Origin: Ophiura sarsii
Lineage: Eukaryota; Echinodermata; Ophiuroidea; Amphilepidida; Ophiuridae
Length of the DNA: 64,000 nt
Direction of reading: 5' to 3'
Assembly: GCA_035610835.1 (NCBI GenBank)
Contig: CM069454.1
Span: 57,208,580-57,272,579, forward strand
Below the pieces are notes generated by a model. It worked only from the letters and a program-made list of their open reading frames with translations, had not been told where the DNA came from and did no database searches. Below are positions 1-10,869 of the stretch, piece by piece (position 1 is the first letter of the stretch; each line of letters opens with the position of its first letter). The translations under genes were made by a program, and so were the position numbers.

Positions 1-330
1 ATTGGTGCGCAGAAATTGAGATCGTAACCAATGACTCACAGAAAACTTTTCTGGGTCAAAGATGGGTCAAGTGACTCACTTGCAGTGGGTCATCTCACAT
101 TACCCGTCTAGCTGTGTCAAGTGACCGTGTCCCGGCGAAGCGACTCACTTAGGATGGGTCGTTGCATTCGGACCCATTGGAATTGACCCACGTAAGATGA
201 GTCAATGTATTTGAATGGGTCGGTCGACATGTCGAGACACGTATGATGAGTCAATACAGTCTGACCCATTTGAATTGACCCACGTAAGACATGAGTCAAT
301 GCATTTTAATGGGTCAGTTTACACGTTTAC
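1..330. repeat. AP-1-motif satellite-like repeat, copy 1 (cut by window edge)
   Basis: Degenerate tandem repeat built from GTGACTCAC, TGAGTCAAT and AATGGGTC modules. TGACTCA or TGAGTCA (the AP-1/TRE consensus) occurs near 33, 71, 198, 247 and 292. The same modules fill 12010-12700 in the opposite orientation: the sequence CAGAAAACTTTTCTG near 40 is mirrored by the AGAAAAGTTTTCTG block near 12681, which marks one end of the repeat. No coding signal is seen. Confidence 0.75.
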
Positions 331-399
331 TTATTTGCAAGTGAGTAAAGATCGTTCCAAAAATCGTGATTGGTCAAAAGTAAAATATATTATGGGATA

Positions 400-511
400 G
401 CCCAGGCACACACGTCTCCGCCGGCCGCCATCTTGCCATCTTGCCACAACAAGTCGTCTGCTCTCGGTCGTTGTTGGTGTAATGGTGTGTGTTGTATTGC
501 AGTCAAACAAG
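400..511 (+). other. Candidate non-coding first exon with strong splice donor
   Basis: A GC-richer stretch ends in a perfect donor, AAG/GTAAGT, with GT at 512. It holds an exact reverse complement of the YY1 consensus (GCCGCCATCTTG, 424-435), a motif often found just downstream of TATA-less animal start sites. No long reading frame is present, so if real it is 5' untranslated sequence. It could be the leader of the SAMD3-like gene downstream (next exon candidate at 3026), but nothing in the sequence proves the link. Confidence 0.3.
424..435 (-). promoter_or_regulatory. Exact YY1-type motif CAAGATGGCGGC
   Basis: On the minus strand the 12-mer reads CAAGATGGCGGC, identical to the vertebrate YY1 consensus. 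Its place 80 bases before a perfect splice donor fits a promoter-proximal or downstream-initiator site. Function in this organism is inferred. Confidence 0.35.
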
Positions 512-744
512 GTAAGTTTAACGATATTTTAGTATATTTCATGAAACATTCAACAAGCCAAGTGTAGCCTTGCATGACATGGTGCCGTAGTAGAGGATTA
601 AAGCGGCACATCAGTCATCAAGTCATTTTCATGAATTTTGTTTAAAATATATTCCGGTCAGTTCCGATGTGGTTCAGAATTCGGAAGCTTTGCATTGGTT
701 GGTTGATTGAACCCGTACCTTGAACGTAGCGCTTGTATTCCAAC

Positions 745-1105
745 CCAGTGGCGTAACAGCCGGGCCCCCCCCCCCCCCCCCCCCTGAAGGTGCTCAGCAG
801 GAAATTCAAACCTACCCACCAGGGAAAATGGGGGGAAGGGAAAAGTAAAAAAAGAAGGGGGGAAGGGAAAGAAAAGAGAGGGAGAAAGGAAAAAGGGAGG
901 AAAAAGAAAAAGGAAACAGAGAAAAAAAGGGGAAAGAAAGAAAAGAAGAAAGGGAAAGAAAGTGTAAAGAAAATTTCGCAGTACAAAAGCACAACACTAG
1001 TCAACAAATCCGTGCGAAATGTTGTGACCGCGCAAAATTTGTGACCGTGCGAAATTTGTGACCGTGCGTAATGTTGTGAAAAATAACATGTTTCCCGTCC
1101 GGACT
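745..1105. mobile_element. CAGTGGCGTA-type element with poly-C core (one end only)
   Basis: It begins CAGTGGCGTAAC like the hAT-type elements at 32237 and 44063 and runs straight into a long C homopolymer (about 769-784). It continues with purine-rich sequence and repeats of GTGACCGTGCGAAATTT (1020-1075), which also occur inside the 44063 element. The matching right terminus was not found, so it is a truncated or eroded copy. The purine run gives spurious long open frames on both strands. Confidence 0.55.
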
Positions 1106-1514
1106 TTTTAAAAAAAGGAGGGAGGAGGGTCTTACTATTTACTATTTTCCAATTTTTTGCTATTTTTTCCCCAAGATTTTTATTTTTTATTTTTTTTAAT
1201 AGTAAATAGTAAAAAACAGGAGGCGGCGGCTAAAACTGAGGCGGGCGGGGACGGGAAACATGTTTATTTTTTTACGCAGAAATTTTTGAGCAGAAATGTA
1301 AATCTGCAAGAAAATCTACTTTCTAAAAAGGTCAAAAAAAGGTCACTAGGGGTCGAAATGTACATTTTTACTACATTAGGACCCCTAGTGACCTTTTCTT
1401 GACCTTTGACCCCAAAAAAATGATTGGCTTTTTTTCTTGTCTCATCAATGCCTACAAATTGAGTCATGACCAGTCAAAATCGGAGCGAGTCTTAAATTTT
1501 ACCCTGTGTGTCTT

Positions 1515-2285
1515 TATATTGGCTTCGCGCAGCGAGCCAATACTGTGCTCCTCAGATTTCTTTCTTTCTTCCAAACACTCCTTTAAAATGCTACTTCTCC
1601 TACAGTTTACATGTTACAATCACCACACTTGGTCAAATGATTCCTTATGACCATGTGCATAATAGGGTCTCCTGCTATTAAAATTCACATGTCATATTAT
1701 GGGATCACTAGGGGTCATTGAACTTTACAAGCATAAAAGTTAAGACATTGTCCGATTTGGACCAAACTTTGACATCTTGTTTGGTTTGATGAGCCAAGAA
1801 AATAAGTCAATCATTTGAACTAGGTCAAAGGTCAACAAGGGGTCCCTAGAGGTCAAAATGTGAATATCCTTAAAAACGCTACTCCTACAGTTTACATGTT
1901 ACAATCGCCACAAATAGTCAAATGATTCCTTATGACCATGTGCATAGGGTCTCCTGCTATTAAAATTCACATGTCATATGGGGTCACTAAGGGTCATTGA
2001 ACTTTACAGGCATAAAAGTTAAGACATTGTCCGATTTAGACCAAACTTTGACATCTTGTTTGGTTTGATGAGCCAAGAAAATAAGTCAATCAGTACAATT
2101 AAGTGAAAGGTCAACAAGGGGTCACTAGAGGTCAAAATGTGAATATTCAGTTATTTCACGTAAACAGCTATTAAAAAAGATTAACATGTCATATGGGGTC
2201 ACAAGGGGTCAATGACCTCTTGTCAGATTTTAAATAAGAAAGCCAATATCCGCGCTTCTTGAAGCGCAATGTGCTCTAGTTCAAT
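1515..2285. repeat. 285 bp tandem duplication inside a repeat with TGGCTTCGCGC ends
   Basis: Two near-identical copies start with CTCCTACAGTTTACATG at about 1597 and 1882 (period 285), followed by a partial third copy to about 2220. They share TGACCATGTGCATA, GGTCACTAGGGGTC and GACATTGTCCGATTT. The block is bracketed by TTGGCTTCGCGCAGCG (about 1520) and GCCAATATCCGCGC (about 2241), which look like one inverted terminal pair. No gene. Confidence 0.7.
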
Positions 2286-3020
2286 TTGTAATCATACTAT
2301 ACTGCAGGGCTTGAATTAATCGAAGGCATCGAAGGCAATTGCCTTCGATGCCCCACCTAGTACTAGTAGCCTTGATGCCCTCAATTTCTGCCTATTTTTA
2401 CTCCATTCAAAAGTACATTTATAATGGCCTTTGATAAAGTTGGTGCCCCTTTCAAATTGCCTTAAATTGCCTGTCCTTTTCATTTCTTATTTCAAGGCCT
2501 GAATACTATAGGAAGGGATGTTCATAACATGGACTATAATAGAGGGCGCCCTTTGTTTGACAATTTTGTAGCAAAAATATGTGGAAAACTCCATGTTTAC
2601 CTCTTTTAAATCCAGCGAAGTAGTACGAATTGGGCTGGGATGTATTCACTGATGTCTAAATATCCAAACACAAGCAACTGGACATCATGAAAGTAAACAT
2701 TTTTTAACCTAAAATGGTTTAAAATGTGTATGACTTGATCAGTTTTAGCAATATGAGGCAAACTACTTTTGGTTATAACTTTTTTATTATTCAGCCTGCA
2801 GACATGGTTGAACCATCATTTTTCATAGAAAAGTACTTTGTTTCTATATGTGCATGCATTCCATTTTCAAAGAGATACTTTTATTTTCAAAATATTATGA
2901 TCATGCCCACTAATATAGTAGGCCTTATTTTTTGGGATTTCAGATTTTTATTTTGATGCTCATCTTGTCAAATGTTGGCATTAAGTTCATACTTTCATAT
3001 ATTCTATCATTAATTACCAT
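2286..3020. other. No gene seen; short palindromic repeat at about 2316-2385
   Basis: AT-rich sequence. The only structure is around ATCGAAGGCAATTGCCTTCGAT (two 11-base halves of one palindrome) and neighbouring TTGATGCC motifs. Open frames here have no recognisable protein content. Confidence 0.5.
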
Positions 3021-3025
3021 TGCAG

Positions 3026-3178
3026 CAGGATGGCATTGTGCAACTAACTTGAGAGATGGAGAATCTGAAAAGGCCAAAAGGGAAAATGCAGCATTACAAA
3101 ACACCAACCGTTGACTCCAATTTCTAGCTTAGGCCAAACAAAGAAAATAGTCTGTCTCAGAAACATTTTGCAAATAAG
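3026..3178 (+). pseudogene. Candidate exon of a SAMD3-like gene (contains a stop)
   Basis: A CAGCAG acceptor (3022-3028) and a strong donor (AAG/GTAAGT, GT at 3179) bracket 153 bases. The frame from ATG 3056 reads MENLKRPKGKMQHYKTPT and is broken by TAG at 3125-3127, then stays open to the donor and ends in phase 0. The next exon candidate at 4282 begins in phase 0, so the two join in frame. The KRPKGK-type segment resembles the region between SAM and central domains of invertebrate and fish SAMD3-like proteins. That match is from memory of family patterns and is weak alone. The in-frame stop points to a decayed copy or a mis-assigned exon. Confidence 0.35.
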
Positions 3179-3189
3179 GTAAGTGCTGT

Positions 3190-3940
3190 GCCATTTTTTA
3201 GTTTATTTTTGGAAAATAGGCTATGAGGTATGCGATTTTCTTTTTGTTACTAATCATAGTTTCAGAGAATTATTTTTTAAACTTTTTTTCTAAAAAAAAA
3301 AAAAAATTGGTATGGTGTAAACAAAAATGCACACATGATTGTCTCAACTATTTTGTCTACCGCCCAAAGTACTCCCATGCCAACCACAAGTCCACGACTA
3401 GGTCCTATAGTACTACTATTACTAGACTAGACGCTATCACTAGTATAATCAATTTAAAACAACAATTTGTCGATCACGATTCCCCAGCATCTCATGCAAC
3501 TGGTGCGTATCATGCATAACAGCGTCATTCGCGATGGCAAGGGCGCAGTAAAACGTGAAGATGTGACATACTTGAATTCAAATAGGTAATTGACCAGTCA
3601 CGGCCCTATACTCTATTTGGCTTCCTCTGGACAGTGACGTAACTTAACAGGTGCAGCATTTACGCTATATTCATAAATTTACAAATGCCAGATTCATAAA
3701 TTAGTCCTTTCCCTTCTGGACTACTCCAGAAGGCAGTATACTACGGACGTGAAACCCAGGGTACCAACCCATGCTAACCCATGTATAATTAATGATTATA
3801 TAAGTATTACGTTTGTGAAAAACCCAATTTCTGAAGAAAAAAATGGAGGGCTCCCTCCATGAAGGATCTGTTAGTGCCCTTGAATATTTTGGAACCAGAC
3901 ATGAAAGGTGTATTCATCAGGATTGTCTTATAATGATTAG
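3190..3940. other. No gene seen; A-tract and mixed intronic sequence
   Basis: This lies between two candidate exons of the SAMD3-like gene. It has a 15-A run near 3291-3306 and otherwise no recognisable repeat or coding signal. Confidence 0.5.
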
Positions 3941-3945
3941 TTTAA

Positions 3946-4213
3946 GGGATGCACCATTAGATTTTCAGGGGGGGAAGGAAGTTTTTTAAAAAAATCCCCC
4001 TCTATGCAGGCCCCCCCCCCCCCAAAAAAAAAATCCCCCCCCTGATGAGTAAAAAAAGAAGAAAAAATTACCTCGCACAATTCAATATGAATGAATACCT
4101 CAAAAAATAAAATTCCCCCCTTACGGCGGCAGCCCCCCCCCCCCAACCCAACTTTCTACCCCCTCCCCCCCCCCCCCCCCCCACTGAAAATATAATGTCT
4201 AATGGTGCGTCCC
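3946..4213. mobile_element. PIF/Harbinger-type MITE with poly-G/poly-C core, TAA duplication
   Basis: Terminal inverted repeats GGGATGCACCATTAGA and TCTAATGGTGCGTCCC are flanked by TAA on both sides (3943-3945 and 4214-4216), the 3 bp TWA target duplication typical of PIF/Harbinger. Both inner ends run into G or C homopolymers. At 268 bp it nearly equals the other TAA-flanked element at 15443. It sits in a presumed intron of the SAMD3-like gene. Confidence 0.8.
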
Positions 4214-4281
4214 TAACTGGAGATGAATGGATTAGGGTAAAATGAAATTAAAATGTGTGTTACATTGCATTTTCATTTCAG

Positions 4282-5139
4282 AACTATTGGAAGAACGCCT
4301 TGTCACAAAAATTCAGAAATTAACGAAAGCGGCATGAGAAAGATAATGAACATGCAAAACCACCAGCCAAGTTAGCCAAACCTACTAAAAGTACATCGGC
4401 ACCTACAGATACTGCAAAGAATAGGCCGGCTAACCAGTGGGGAGTTACGCACTACTTACCTAAGTGGCCGGTGGGCGAAGATGATACAACAATAGAGAAA
4501 CACATTCAACTGATGCAGGTTGAAAATTGAAAGTTGAGGCAAGATACTACTATGATTAGGATGCTTATGGACCTCGCTTTTGCTGACAGACGAGATGGCA
4601 TAGTGAACAAACTATGGAAGACTACCTTCCACAGTTTGGAAAGGGGGTATCTTATCGCTGTTTCTCTCTACAGGCAGCTCAAAACACCAATGGTGGGCGA
4701 AGATGATACAACAATAGAGAAACGCATTCAACTGATGCAGGTTGAAAATCTAAAGTTGAGGCAAGATACTACTAAGATTAGGATGCTTATGGACACAAGA
4801 TGGCATAGTGAACAAACTATGGAAGACTACCTTCCACAGTTTGGAAAGGGGTATCTTATCGCTGTTTCTCTCTACAGGCAGCTCAAAACACCAATGGTGG
4901 GCGAAGATGATACAACAATTGAGAAACACATTCAACTGATGCAGGTTGAAAATCGAAAGTTGAGGCAAGATACTACTAAGATTAGGATGCTTATGGACCT
5001 CACTTTTGCTGATAGACGAGATGGCATAGTGAACAAACTATGGAAGGACTACCTTCCACAGTTTGGAAAGGGGGTATCTTATCGCTGTTTCTCTCTACAG
5101 GCAGCTCAAAAGACCAATTTAGTCTGTCGTACAAATTAA
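4282..5139 (+). pseudogene. SAMD3-like central-domain exon, internally triplicated in frame
   Basis: The acceptor TTTCATTTCAG ends at 4281. The frame reads NYWKNALSQKFRN, stop (TAA 4321-4323), RKRHEKDNEHAKPPAK, then WGVTHYLPKWPVGEDD, stop (TGA 4528-4530), and is then open for 606 bases to 5139. WGV-x-YLP-x-x-PxGEDD, a HIQLM helix and LMDLTFADRR follow the order of the central region of SAMD3-like proteins. The GEDD-to-FADRR unit occurs three times, starting at 4471, 4693 and 4897; spacings of 222 and 204 bases are both multiples of three, so the frame survives. The middle unit lacks 18 bases (CTTTTGCTGA region). Small indels shift the frame after LWK between units. Two nonsense codons upstream argue for a pseudogene or a variant allele. 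Family assignment is by motif order, without a database search. Confidence 0.5.
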
Positions 5140-5141
5140 TT

Positions 5142-6268
5142 GTCATTTTAATACCCCCCTAAATCATGGTTGATAGTCACAGAAAAGCTTCATATTGCAT
5201 GTGTATTGTACAGTCACATGTTGTTACCCACAAGCAAGGATAGAGCCCTGACTCATTTAATCAATAGTTAGCAAGGGTCCAAAGTAGGCAAGGGTCCAAA
5301 ATAGGCAAGGGTCCAAAGTAGGCTCCAGACAGAAAATATTGAAACAACACCGACATTCTTTGTGACCTTTGACCTAGCCAACAGTTAAAATCAAACTTAA
5401 CACTCACACCATTTGTTAATAAATGTCTAACCATTCATATAAACCAAAAACAATTTTAGAGACTCTTCTCCTCCATGGTCAGGCAACTGTTTTAAATTGG
5501 GGTATTTTCCCCATTTTCTATGTATCATGACTGCTGAATTCGGCAACCCATTTCAGATTTCGAGCCAAGTATTTGTTGGAAAAATGAATGTGTAATTTTG
5601 TTTCCCCATATCTTTCATAATGTCGCAATTCTGTCACAGAAATTTCTTGAGACATTTTTTCTTAAAAATGCTGATTAAAATACTTAATTTGATTGACTGT
5701 TTGGCACAGATAACGGTAATTTTGGCACATTTGATTTGTGACTTTGCCTCATTCTCATTCATGTGGCCACTTTCAGCAACATTTGATCATTGCAAATGTG
5801 GTATCATTTTAAAGAGGAACACTTCAGCTTTCCATTGATATATAACAGATACAAAGAGGGTAATAAATAATAAAAATATACTTGATTAAAAAAAGCTTCC
5901 TAACTTTTTGTGAGCAGTTTACATGGAAAATGGGCAAAAAACACAAATTACAAAGAGTTGCCTGACCATGAAGGAGAAAAGTCTCTAAAAACCTTTTTGG
6001 TTTATATGAATGGTAGACATGTATTAACAAATGGTGTGAGTTTAAAGTTTGATTTAAACTGTTGGCTAGGTCAAAGGTCACGAAGAAGGTCTGTGTTTTT
6101 TCAATATTTTCTGTCTGGAGCTTCTTTGGACCCTTGCCAACCATTAATTAAATAAATGAGAGTTTTATCCTTCCTTGGGGGTAACAACATGTGACTGGAC
6201 AATACACATGCAATATGAAGCTTTTCGGTGACTATCAACCATAATTTAAGGGGTCTTAAAATGGAAAT
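5142..6268. mobile_element. Foldback element, ~370 bp inverted arms
   Basis: The left arm (about 5142-5520) and right arm (about 5925-6268) are reverse complements: CATGGTTGATAGTCAC mirrors GTGACTATCAACCAT, AAAGCTTCATATTGCATG mirrors CATGCAATATGAAGCTTTT, and AAAATATTGAAAC mirrors TTTCAATATTTT. The spacer of about 400 bp has CATTTGATTTGTGACTTTGCC, like the interior of the 8485 and 9537 elements. The arms create mirror-image open frames that are not genes. Confidence 0.8.
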
Positions 6269-6605
6269 TAATTTGTTCGACGGTCTAAATTGGTGTTTTG
6301 AGGGGGATGAGATACACTTGTTTTGAGGCCTTGTTTGGGTTACAGTCACCCTTAAGTATCAATTTTTAGCTTTCAATCTTATTTCAAAGGTCCTCTATTA
6401 ATAGGCATTTAAAAACGAAAACTATTCAACGACTCAAAATGCGCACAATTTAAGGTGGGTACCATTCGAACTTTGAAGGGCCATAATTTCGAAACGACTT
6501 GGCGTTGGAATTTTATATTTGGCATGTGTTCATGGTACCTATAGATGTATACTAGAAATGAATTTCAGCCAAATCTGAGAGGTGACCTGTACCACCATTG
6601 GTTGA
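6269..6605. other. No gene seen
   Basis: Intron-like sequence between the foldback element and the duplicated last exons. It contains AACTTTGAAGGGCCATAATTT, a phrase with the look of a dispersed repeat, but only one copy is in this window. Confidence 0.4.
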
Positions 6606-6632
6606 TTTGACATGGAATGACCCAATTGCTAG

Positions 6633-6935
6633 ATGAAGAGTCCTTCCTGTCACATATACACATTCAGTATGAAGGCTCATTTGCTGCCATAGTAAATGAA
6701 ACCGTCAAGGATTACACCCTGATAGCTGAAGGTGAAGTATTGTGTTCCATGGCCGACTTCATGAATGCAGTTGGCATACTCATGGCTACACATTACTTCT
6801 TCAACTTCGCATATCACCCACAGTTATAGTTGGTTCATTAAGTTTTCTGCAGAAGATTATCCTGAACGTGTTCGATGCAATACATTTTTGGGTGTGGTAT
6901 TTGTATCTCCTTTACAACATCAACTTAAGTTGAAA
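6633..6935 (+). pseudogene. SAMD3-like last exon, copy 1 (frameshifted)
   Basis: The frame from GAT 6632 reads DEESFLSHIHIQYEGSFAA, then an IAEGEVLCSMADFMNAVG segment, then HYFFNFAYHPQL, and stops at TAG. Relative to copy 2 the run CAGTTATAGTTGG has two extra bases (copy 2: CAGTTACTTGG); beyond it the frame-shifted continuation is FLQKIILNVFDAI. The order (hydrophobic strand, LC-x(3)-F-x-AVG helix, YFFNFxY, FLQKxIL) matches the C-terminal module of SAMD3-like proteins. This copy is broken, while copy 2, 663 bases downstream, is open. Confidence 0.55.
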
Positions 6936-7291
6936 TTAAATAACCTATAGGTAATAATGTTAGTAGTTACATAAAAGTTCAATGTTTTGTAGTTACCATT
7001 GTGTAATGAAAATTGGTGATCTCAAATTTGGAGGATCCAGAGAGACCCTGTACATGTGACTGATTTGTTGCTATACCGTATTGAAAAGTGGTAAATTGCT
7101 CATTGTTTTTTCAGTAAATGTTAATTTGTTGCTGACAACAGTCAAATTGAAACGTTAAAAATTCCACAATCATTTTATTAATATGATTTGCTACTTGTCA
7201 AGTTGTTGTTCTTGATTAAAAAAGTTAATGATCACAAGTTCAAAATTTTGAACAAATAATGAAATTGCAAGATAATGTAATACTTCAATAG

Positions 7292-7603
7292 GTAGATGAA
7301 GAGTCCATCCCATCACACATACACATTCAGTATGAAGGCTCATTTGCTGCCATAGTAAATGAAACCGTCAAGGATTACACCCTGATAGCTGAAGTTGAAG
7401 AAGTGTGTTCCACGGCCGACTTGATGAAAGCAGTTGGCATACTCATCATGGCTACACATTACTTCTTCAACTTCGCATATCACCCACAGTTACTTGGTTC
7501 ATTAACTTTTCTGCAGAAGATTATCCTGAACGTGTTCAATGCAATATATTTTTGGGTGTGGTATTTATATCTCCTTTACAACATCAACTCTAAGTTGAAA
7601 TGA
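7292..7603 (+). CDS. SAMD3-like last exon, copy 2 (open frame, partial gene)
   Basis: After an acceptor-like AATAG (7288-7291; CAATAG/GTAGATG) the frame reads VDEESIPSHIHIQYEGSF, continues through an AEVEEVCSTADLMKAVG segment, HYFFNFAYHPQL and LTFLQKIILNVFNAIYF, and stops at TGA 7601-7603. It is continuous for about 103 codons and repeats copy 1 without the two-base insertion. In fish and invertebrate SAMD3-like proteins the C-terminal module has this layout and ends soon after FLQK-x-IL. Function of these proteins is not established, and no enzymatic motif is visible. The upstream exons of this locus carry stops, so the exon may be functional only if spliced to exons not seen here. It could equally be a surviving fragment. 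Confidence 0.5.
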   Translation, partial: VDEESIPSHIHIQYEGSFAAIVNETVKDYTLIAEVEEVCSTADLMKAVGILIMATHYFFNFAYHPQLLGSLTFLQKIILNVFNAIYFWVWYLYLLYNINSKLK

Positions 7604-7935
7604 AATAACCTATATGGGTAATAATGTTAGTAGTTACATTTCAAGGTTTTGTAGTTACCAGTGTGTAATGAAAATTGGTGATCTCAAATTTGGATCTAGA
7701 GAGACCCTGTACATGTGACTGATTTGTTGCTATACCGTAGTGAAAAGTGGTAAATTGCTCATTGTTTTTCAAGTAAATGTTAACTTGGGCAGACAACAGT
7801 CAAATTGAAATGTTAAAAATTCCACAATAATCATTTTATTAATATGATTTGCTACTTGTTTGTTTTTCTTGATTAGAAAAGGTTAATGATCACAAGTTCA
7901 AAATGTTGAAGAAAGAATGAAATTGCAAGATAATG

Positions 7936-8480
7936 CAATGTATGTACCCAGTAAAGACAATTATTGTTGGATACCTTTTACATGACTAGCGAAGTCAATT
8001 GAAACTTTGGTGCTGGTTAAGAAATGATCTAGTTGTTTCTTTACCTGGAGCATAACTTTTTGGAACCAATTTACACTTTGAATATTTATACTTTGAGATG
8101 GTATTTATATGAGTATAGTTTAGATCTGCAAGTACATTTGGTATCATTTTGGAATGAGCAATTTGTTTTGTTGGCTTTTGGTTTATAATAAAGTTTGTGA
8201 TTTGATACAAACTTATGCCAGCATTTTTCGACCACCAAATCTGATCTAGTTTAGGACCATTGCTGCCAATAAATACCCCAATCTGTTGGCAGTTGATTTA
8301 ATGAATATATTGTACATGCAGGTCATTTTGTGTAGTTAAGATTGTGACACTTTTGTAGTACAGAATCGGGATTGGATGATATGCTCCATGTCGACTTGGA
8401 GCAAATTCAAGCACTATGACAAATGCTTGGAAACTTGTTATTCTGTCATAAATAAAAGTGTCGCCCCAATGTGTACTAAT
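7936..8480. other. No gene seen
   Basis: AT-rich sequence downstream of the duplicated exon. No poly(A) signal close enough to the stop at 7603 stands out, and no repeats are shared with the rest of the window. Confidence 0.4.
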
Positions 8481-8484
8481 ACTA

Positions 8485-8987
8485 AACTGCTCAAAAAAAC
8501 TTTGTGGAATTTTTTTCACAATCACAATTTGTTCAAATATCTCGGGATATGTTCATTTAGTTTAATATATCATGTAAAAGCTGATGTGTTCATCATTACA
8601 ATGATATCCAATTTGAAGCAATCCCTTTTTCCAGTGCTCAGCCACATGGGGAGGTCGCAATCTGAAAGTGCCAAAAACAACACTATTTTGTGCTTAAAAA
8701 TCATCACACTACACTGTAGTGGTCTATGTAACACTTCATTGAACAGACAACAAAAATGTTCTTTTGAGCACGAAATAGTGTTGATTTTGGCACATTCAGA
8801 TTGTGACACCCCCATGTTCTCGAGCAAGTAGCTGAGCACTGGAGCAAGGGATTGCTTCAAATTTTGTGTCATTGTAAAGATGAACACATATCAGCTTTAC
8901 GTGGATATATAAAACTTAATGAACATATCCCGCGATATTTGAACAAATTGTGATTGAAAAAAAAATCAACTTTTTTTTGGAGCAGTT
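8485..8987. mobile_element. TA-flanked foldback element, copy 1
   Basis: Ends AACTGCTCAAAAA and TTTTGGAGCAGTT are inverted and flanked by TA (8483-8484, 8988-8989). The arms mirror each other over about 230 bases: AATCACAATTTGTTCAAATAT against ATATTTGAACAAATTGTGATT, and TTTGAAGCAATCCC against GGGATTGCTTCAAA. The TA target suggests a Tc1/mariner-type non-autonomous element. Open frames on both strands are palindrome artefacts. Confidence 0.8.
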
Positions 8988-9536
8988 TATTTTGATATGG
9001 TAGACCTTTGCGAGTAATTTTGGAAGTCTTTGAAAATTCAACTTTGCGAAACTCATATTTATGATAGGCCTGTGCATGACTGAGTACAACCCAAGCCATT
9101 TCATGTAAATTAGTCAGGCTTGCTCTCTCATCTCAATGGGCTGCAAATTGGCCACTTGAGATTGCTTGACCATCCAATTGTTTATTTACCACCTAACTAC
9201 ATAGGTCAATGAACTTGATATTGAATATTGTTAGTGATTTATTTTGGACTTTGAGATTATTATAATACGTATAAAACTTGCAATTATCTTGCATGTCTTT
9301 GGTATTTCAAATTCTTATTTCTATTATTCAAGTATGGTTTCATTCGACTTGTTTGATTTAATCTTTTGATTTAGTGCCTCTATGATTATGATGACTTCAA
9401 GCCAAATTCATCCCAAATTTGAGTGCTCTGCAAAGTGCTCATGTCATGTTTTATTATGGATGAAGTTAGAATAACTTTATTGTTTTCACATGAATTTGAT
9501 AGAGTGGAAACTTTGGAAGGTTTTGAATTGTTTATA

Positions 9537-10014
9537 AACTGCTCAAACAAAGTTTGGAATTTTTTTTTCAATCACAATTTGTTCAAATATATCTGGATAT
9601 GTTCATTTAGTGTCAGTTAAAAGCTGATGTGTTCATATTTACAATGCTATCCAATTTGAAGCAATCCCTTGTTCCAGTGCTCAGCCACATGCTTGAGAAC
9701 ATGGGGAGGTTGCAACCTGAAAGTGCCAACATCAACACTATTTTGTGCTTAAAAATCGATAGATCATCACACTACTACACTGTAGTGGTCAATGTACCGT
9801 AACACTTCATTGAACACTTTCATGATTGAACAGACGTTCTTTTGAGCATGAAATTGTTGATTTTGGCGCATTCAGATTGTGACCTCGCCATGTTCTCAAA
9901 CGAGTAGCTGGTCCGTCAGCTTTACATGGATATATGACACTAAATGAGCATATCCCGCGATATTTGAGAATCTTGTGCTTGAGGGGAAAAAATCCAAACC
10001 TTTTTGGAGCAGCT
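9537..10014. mobile_element. TA-flanked foldback element, copy 2
   Basis: Same family as 8485-8987: AACTGCTCAAACAAAG start, TTTTTGGAGCAGCT end, TA on both sides (9535-9536, 10015-10016). It has the same interior (CAGTGCTCAGCCACATG, CACTACACTGTAGTG) with an extra CTTGAGAA-type segment. The right arm is partly deleted. Confidence 0.8.
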
Positions 10015-10865
10015 TAGACTCATACAACCTTATGATTTATTTGTTTGGTATATTTTGAGTTCCATGATTGCTAAATGTTTAATATTTGGGTAGTCAATGT
10101 GAATCCAAATTAAGTTTATAATCATGTTTTTGTAACAATAATATGTGTTTGGTCACAGTAATTTGTAATGTAGGTCCAAATTCTTTTAATAAAGACATTG
10201 GCTGCTTACTTCTCAAATTCATCGTTTATGATACATGTATGTATGTGGTGAGATTTGGTTGATACGCTCAAATGAATCTCACGGCGAGCAGATAATATCA
10301 TATTGTGTATTTGCCATGTGCGATATTTATTCAATTGTTGATGATGGGTTAAACTTGTATTATACTGTTATTCTGTATTTTTGCTTTGTGTATTAGTATA
10401 ATACGTTCTATTTCCAAATTTTAGTCGTTATATTTTGAATCTTTTTGGATTGAATACTACTGATGACTTTTCGACATATTTAATTCCAAATTGATTTAGT
10501 GGATATGTTGCCTAATTTTACACACATTTTGTCATTCCAATTTATCTTTATGCTTTGGTTTTAGCATATCCACATTACCCAAATTGGCATAATTCTGTTA
10601 TACCCTACACACCAACATCGGTAGTATGCGTCGTTCTTAAAAATTACGCACTATGAATACCCCTGTGAAGGGTATAACAGAATTACTCCCCCAAATTATA
10701 TTAGAGGTTCTGATTAATATTATTGTATGTTAATTTATTATTATCATTATTATAATTGTCATGACTAGTGTTGATTCGCATCCGGTCAAGTTGTCAAAAT
10801 TGATATCAAAGTTAAAGATAAACCACCTACTTATGGCGGGACTCAAGAAGTCACTTTTTGCATTT
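10015..10865. other. No gene seen; ~100 bp inverted repeat at 10589-10687
   Basis: AT-rich unique-looking sequence. AATTCTGTTATACCCT (10589) is mirrored by AGGGTATAACAGAATT (10672), a small foldback of about 100 bases. Confidence 0.5.
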
Positions 10866-10869
10866 TTCG

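Larger units (their letters stand above)
6606..7935 (+). repeat. Direct tandem duplication, 663 bp offset, containing the last exon
   Basis: 6632-7260 and 7295-7930 align base by base with small indels: same exon, then GTAATAATGTTAGTAGTTAC, CCTGTACATGTGACTGATTT and GATTTGCTACTTGT in both. The duplication includes the exon and about 350 bases of 3' flank, so it is a genomic tandem duplication and not retroposition. Confidence 0.85.

Noticed and set aside
642..1044. Open frames of 84-121 codons on both strands
   Set aside because: They are the readout of a G/A-rich (Lys/Glu) or C/T-rich (Phe/Ser/Pro) low-complexity run in a mobile element, with no domain.
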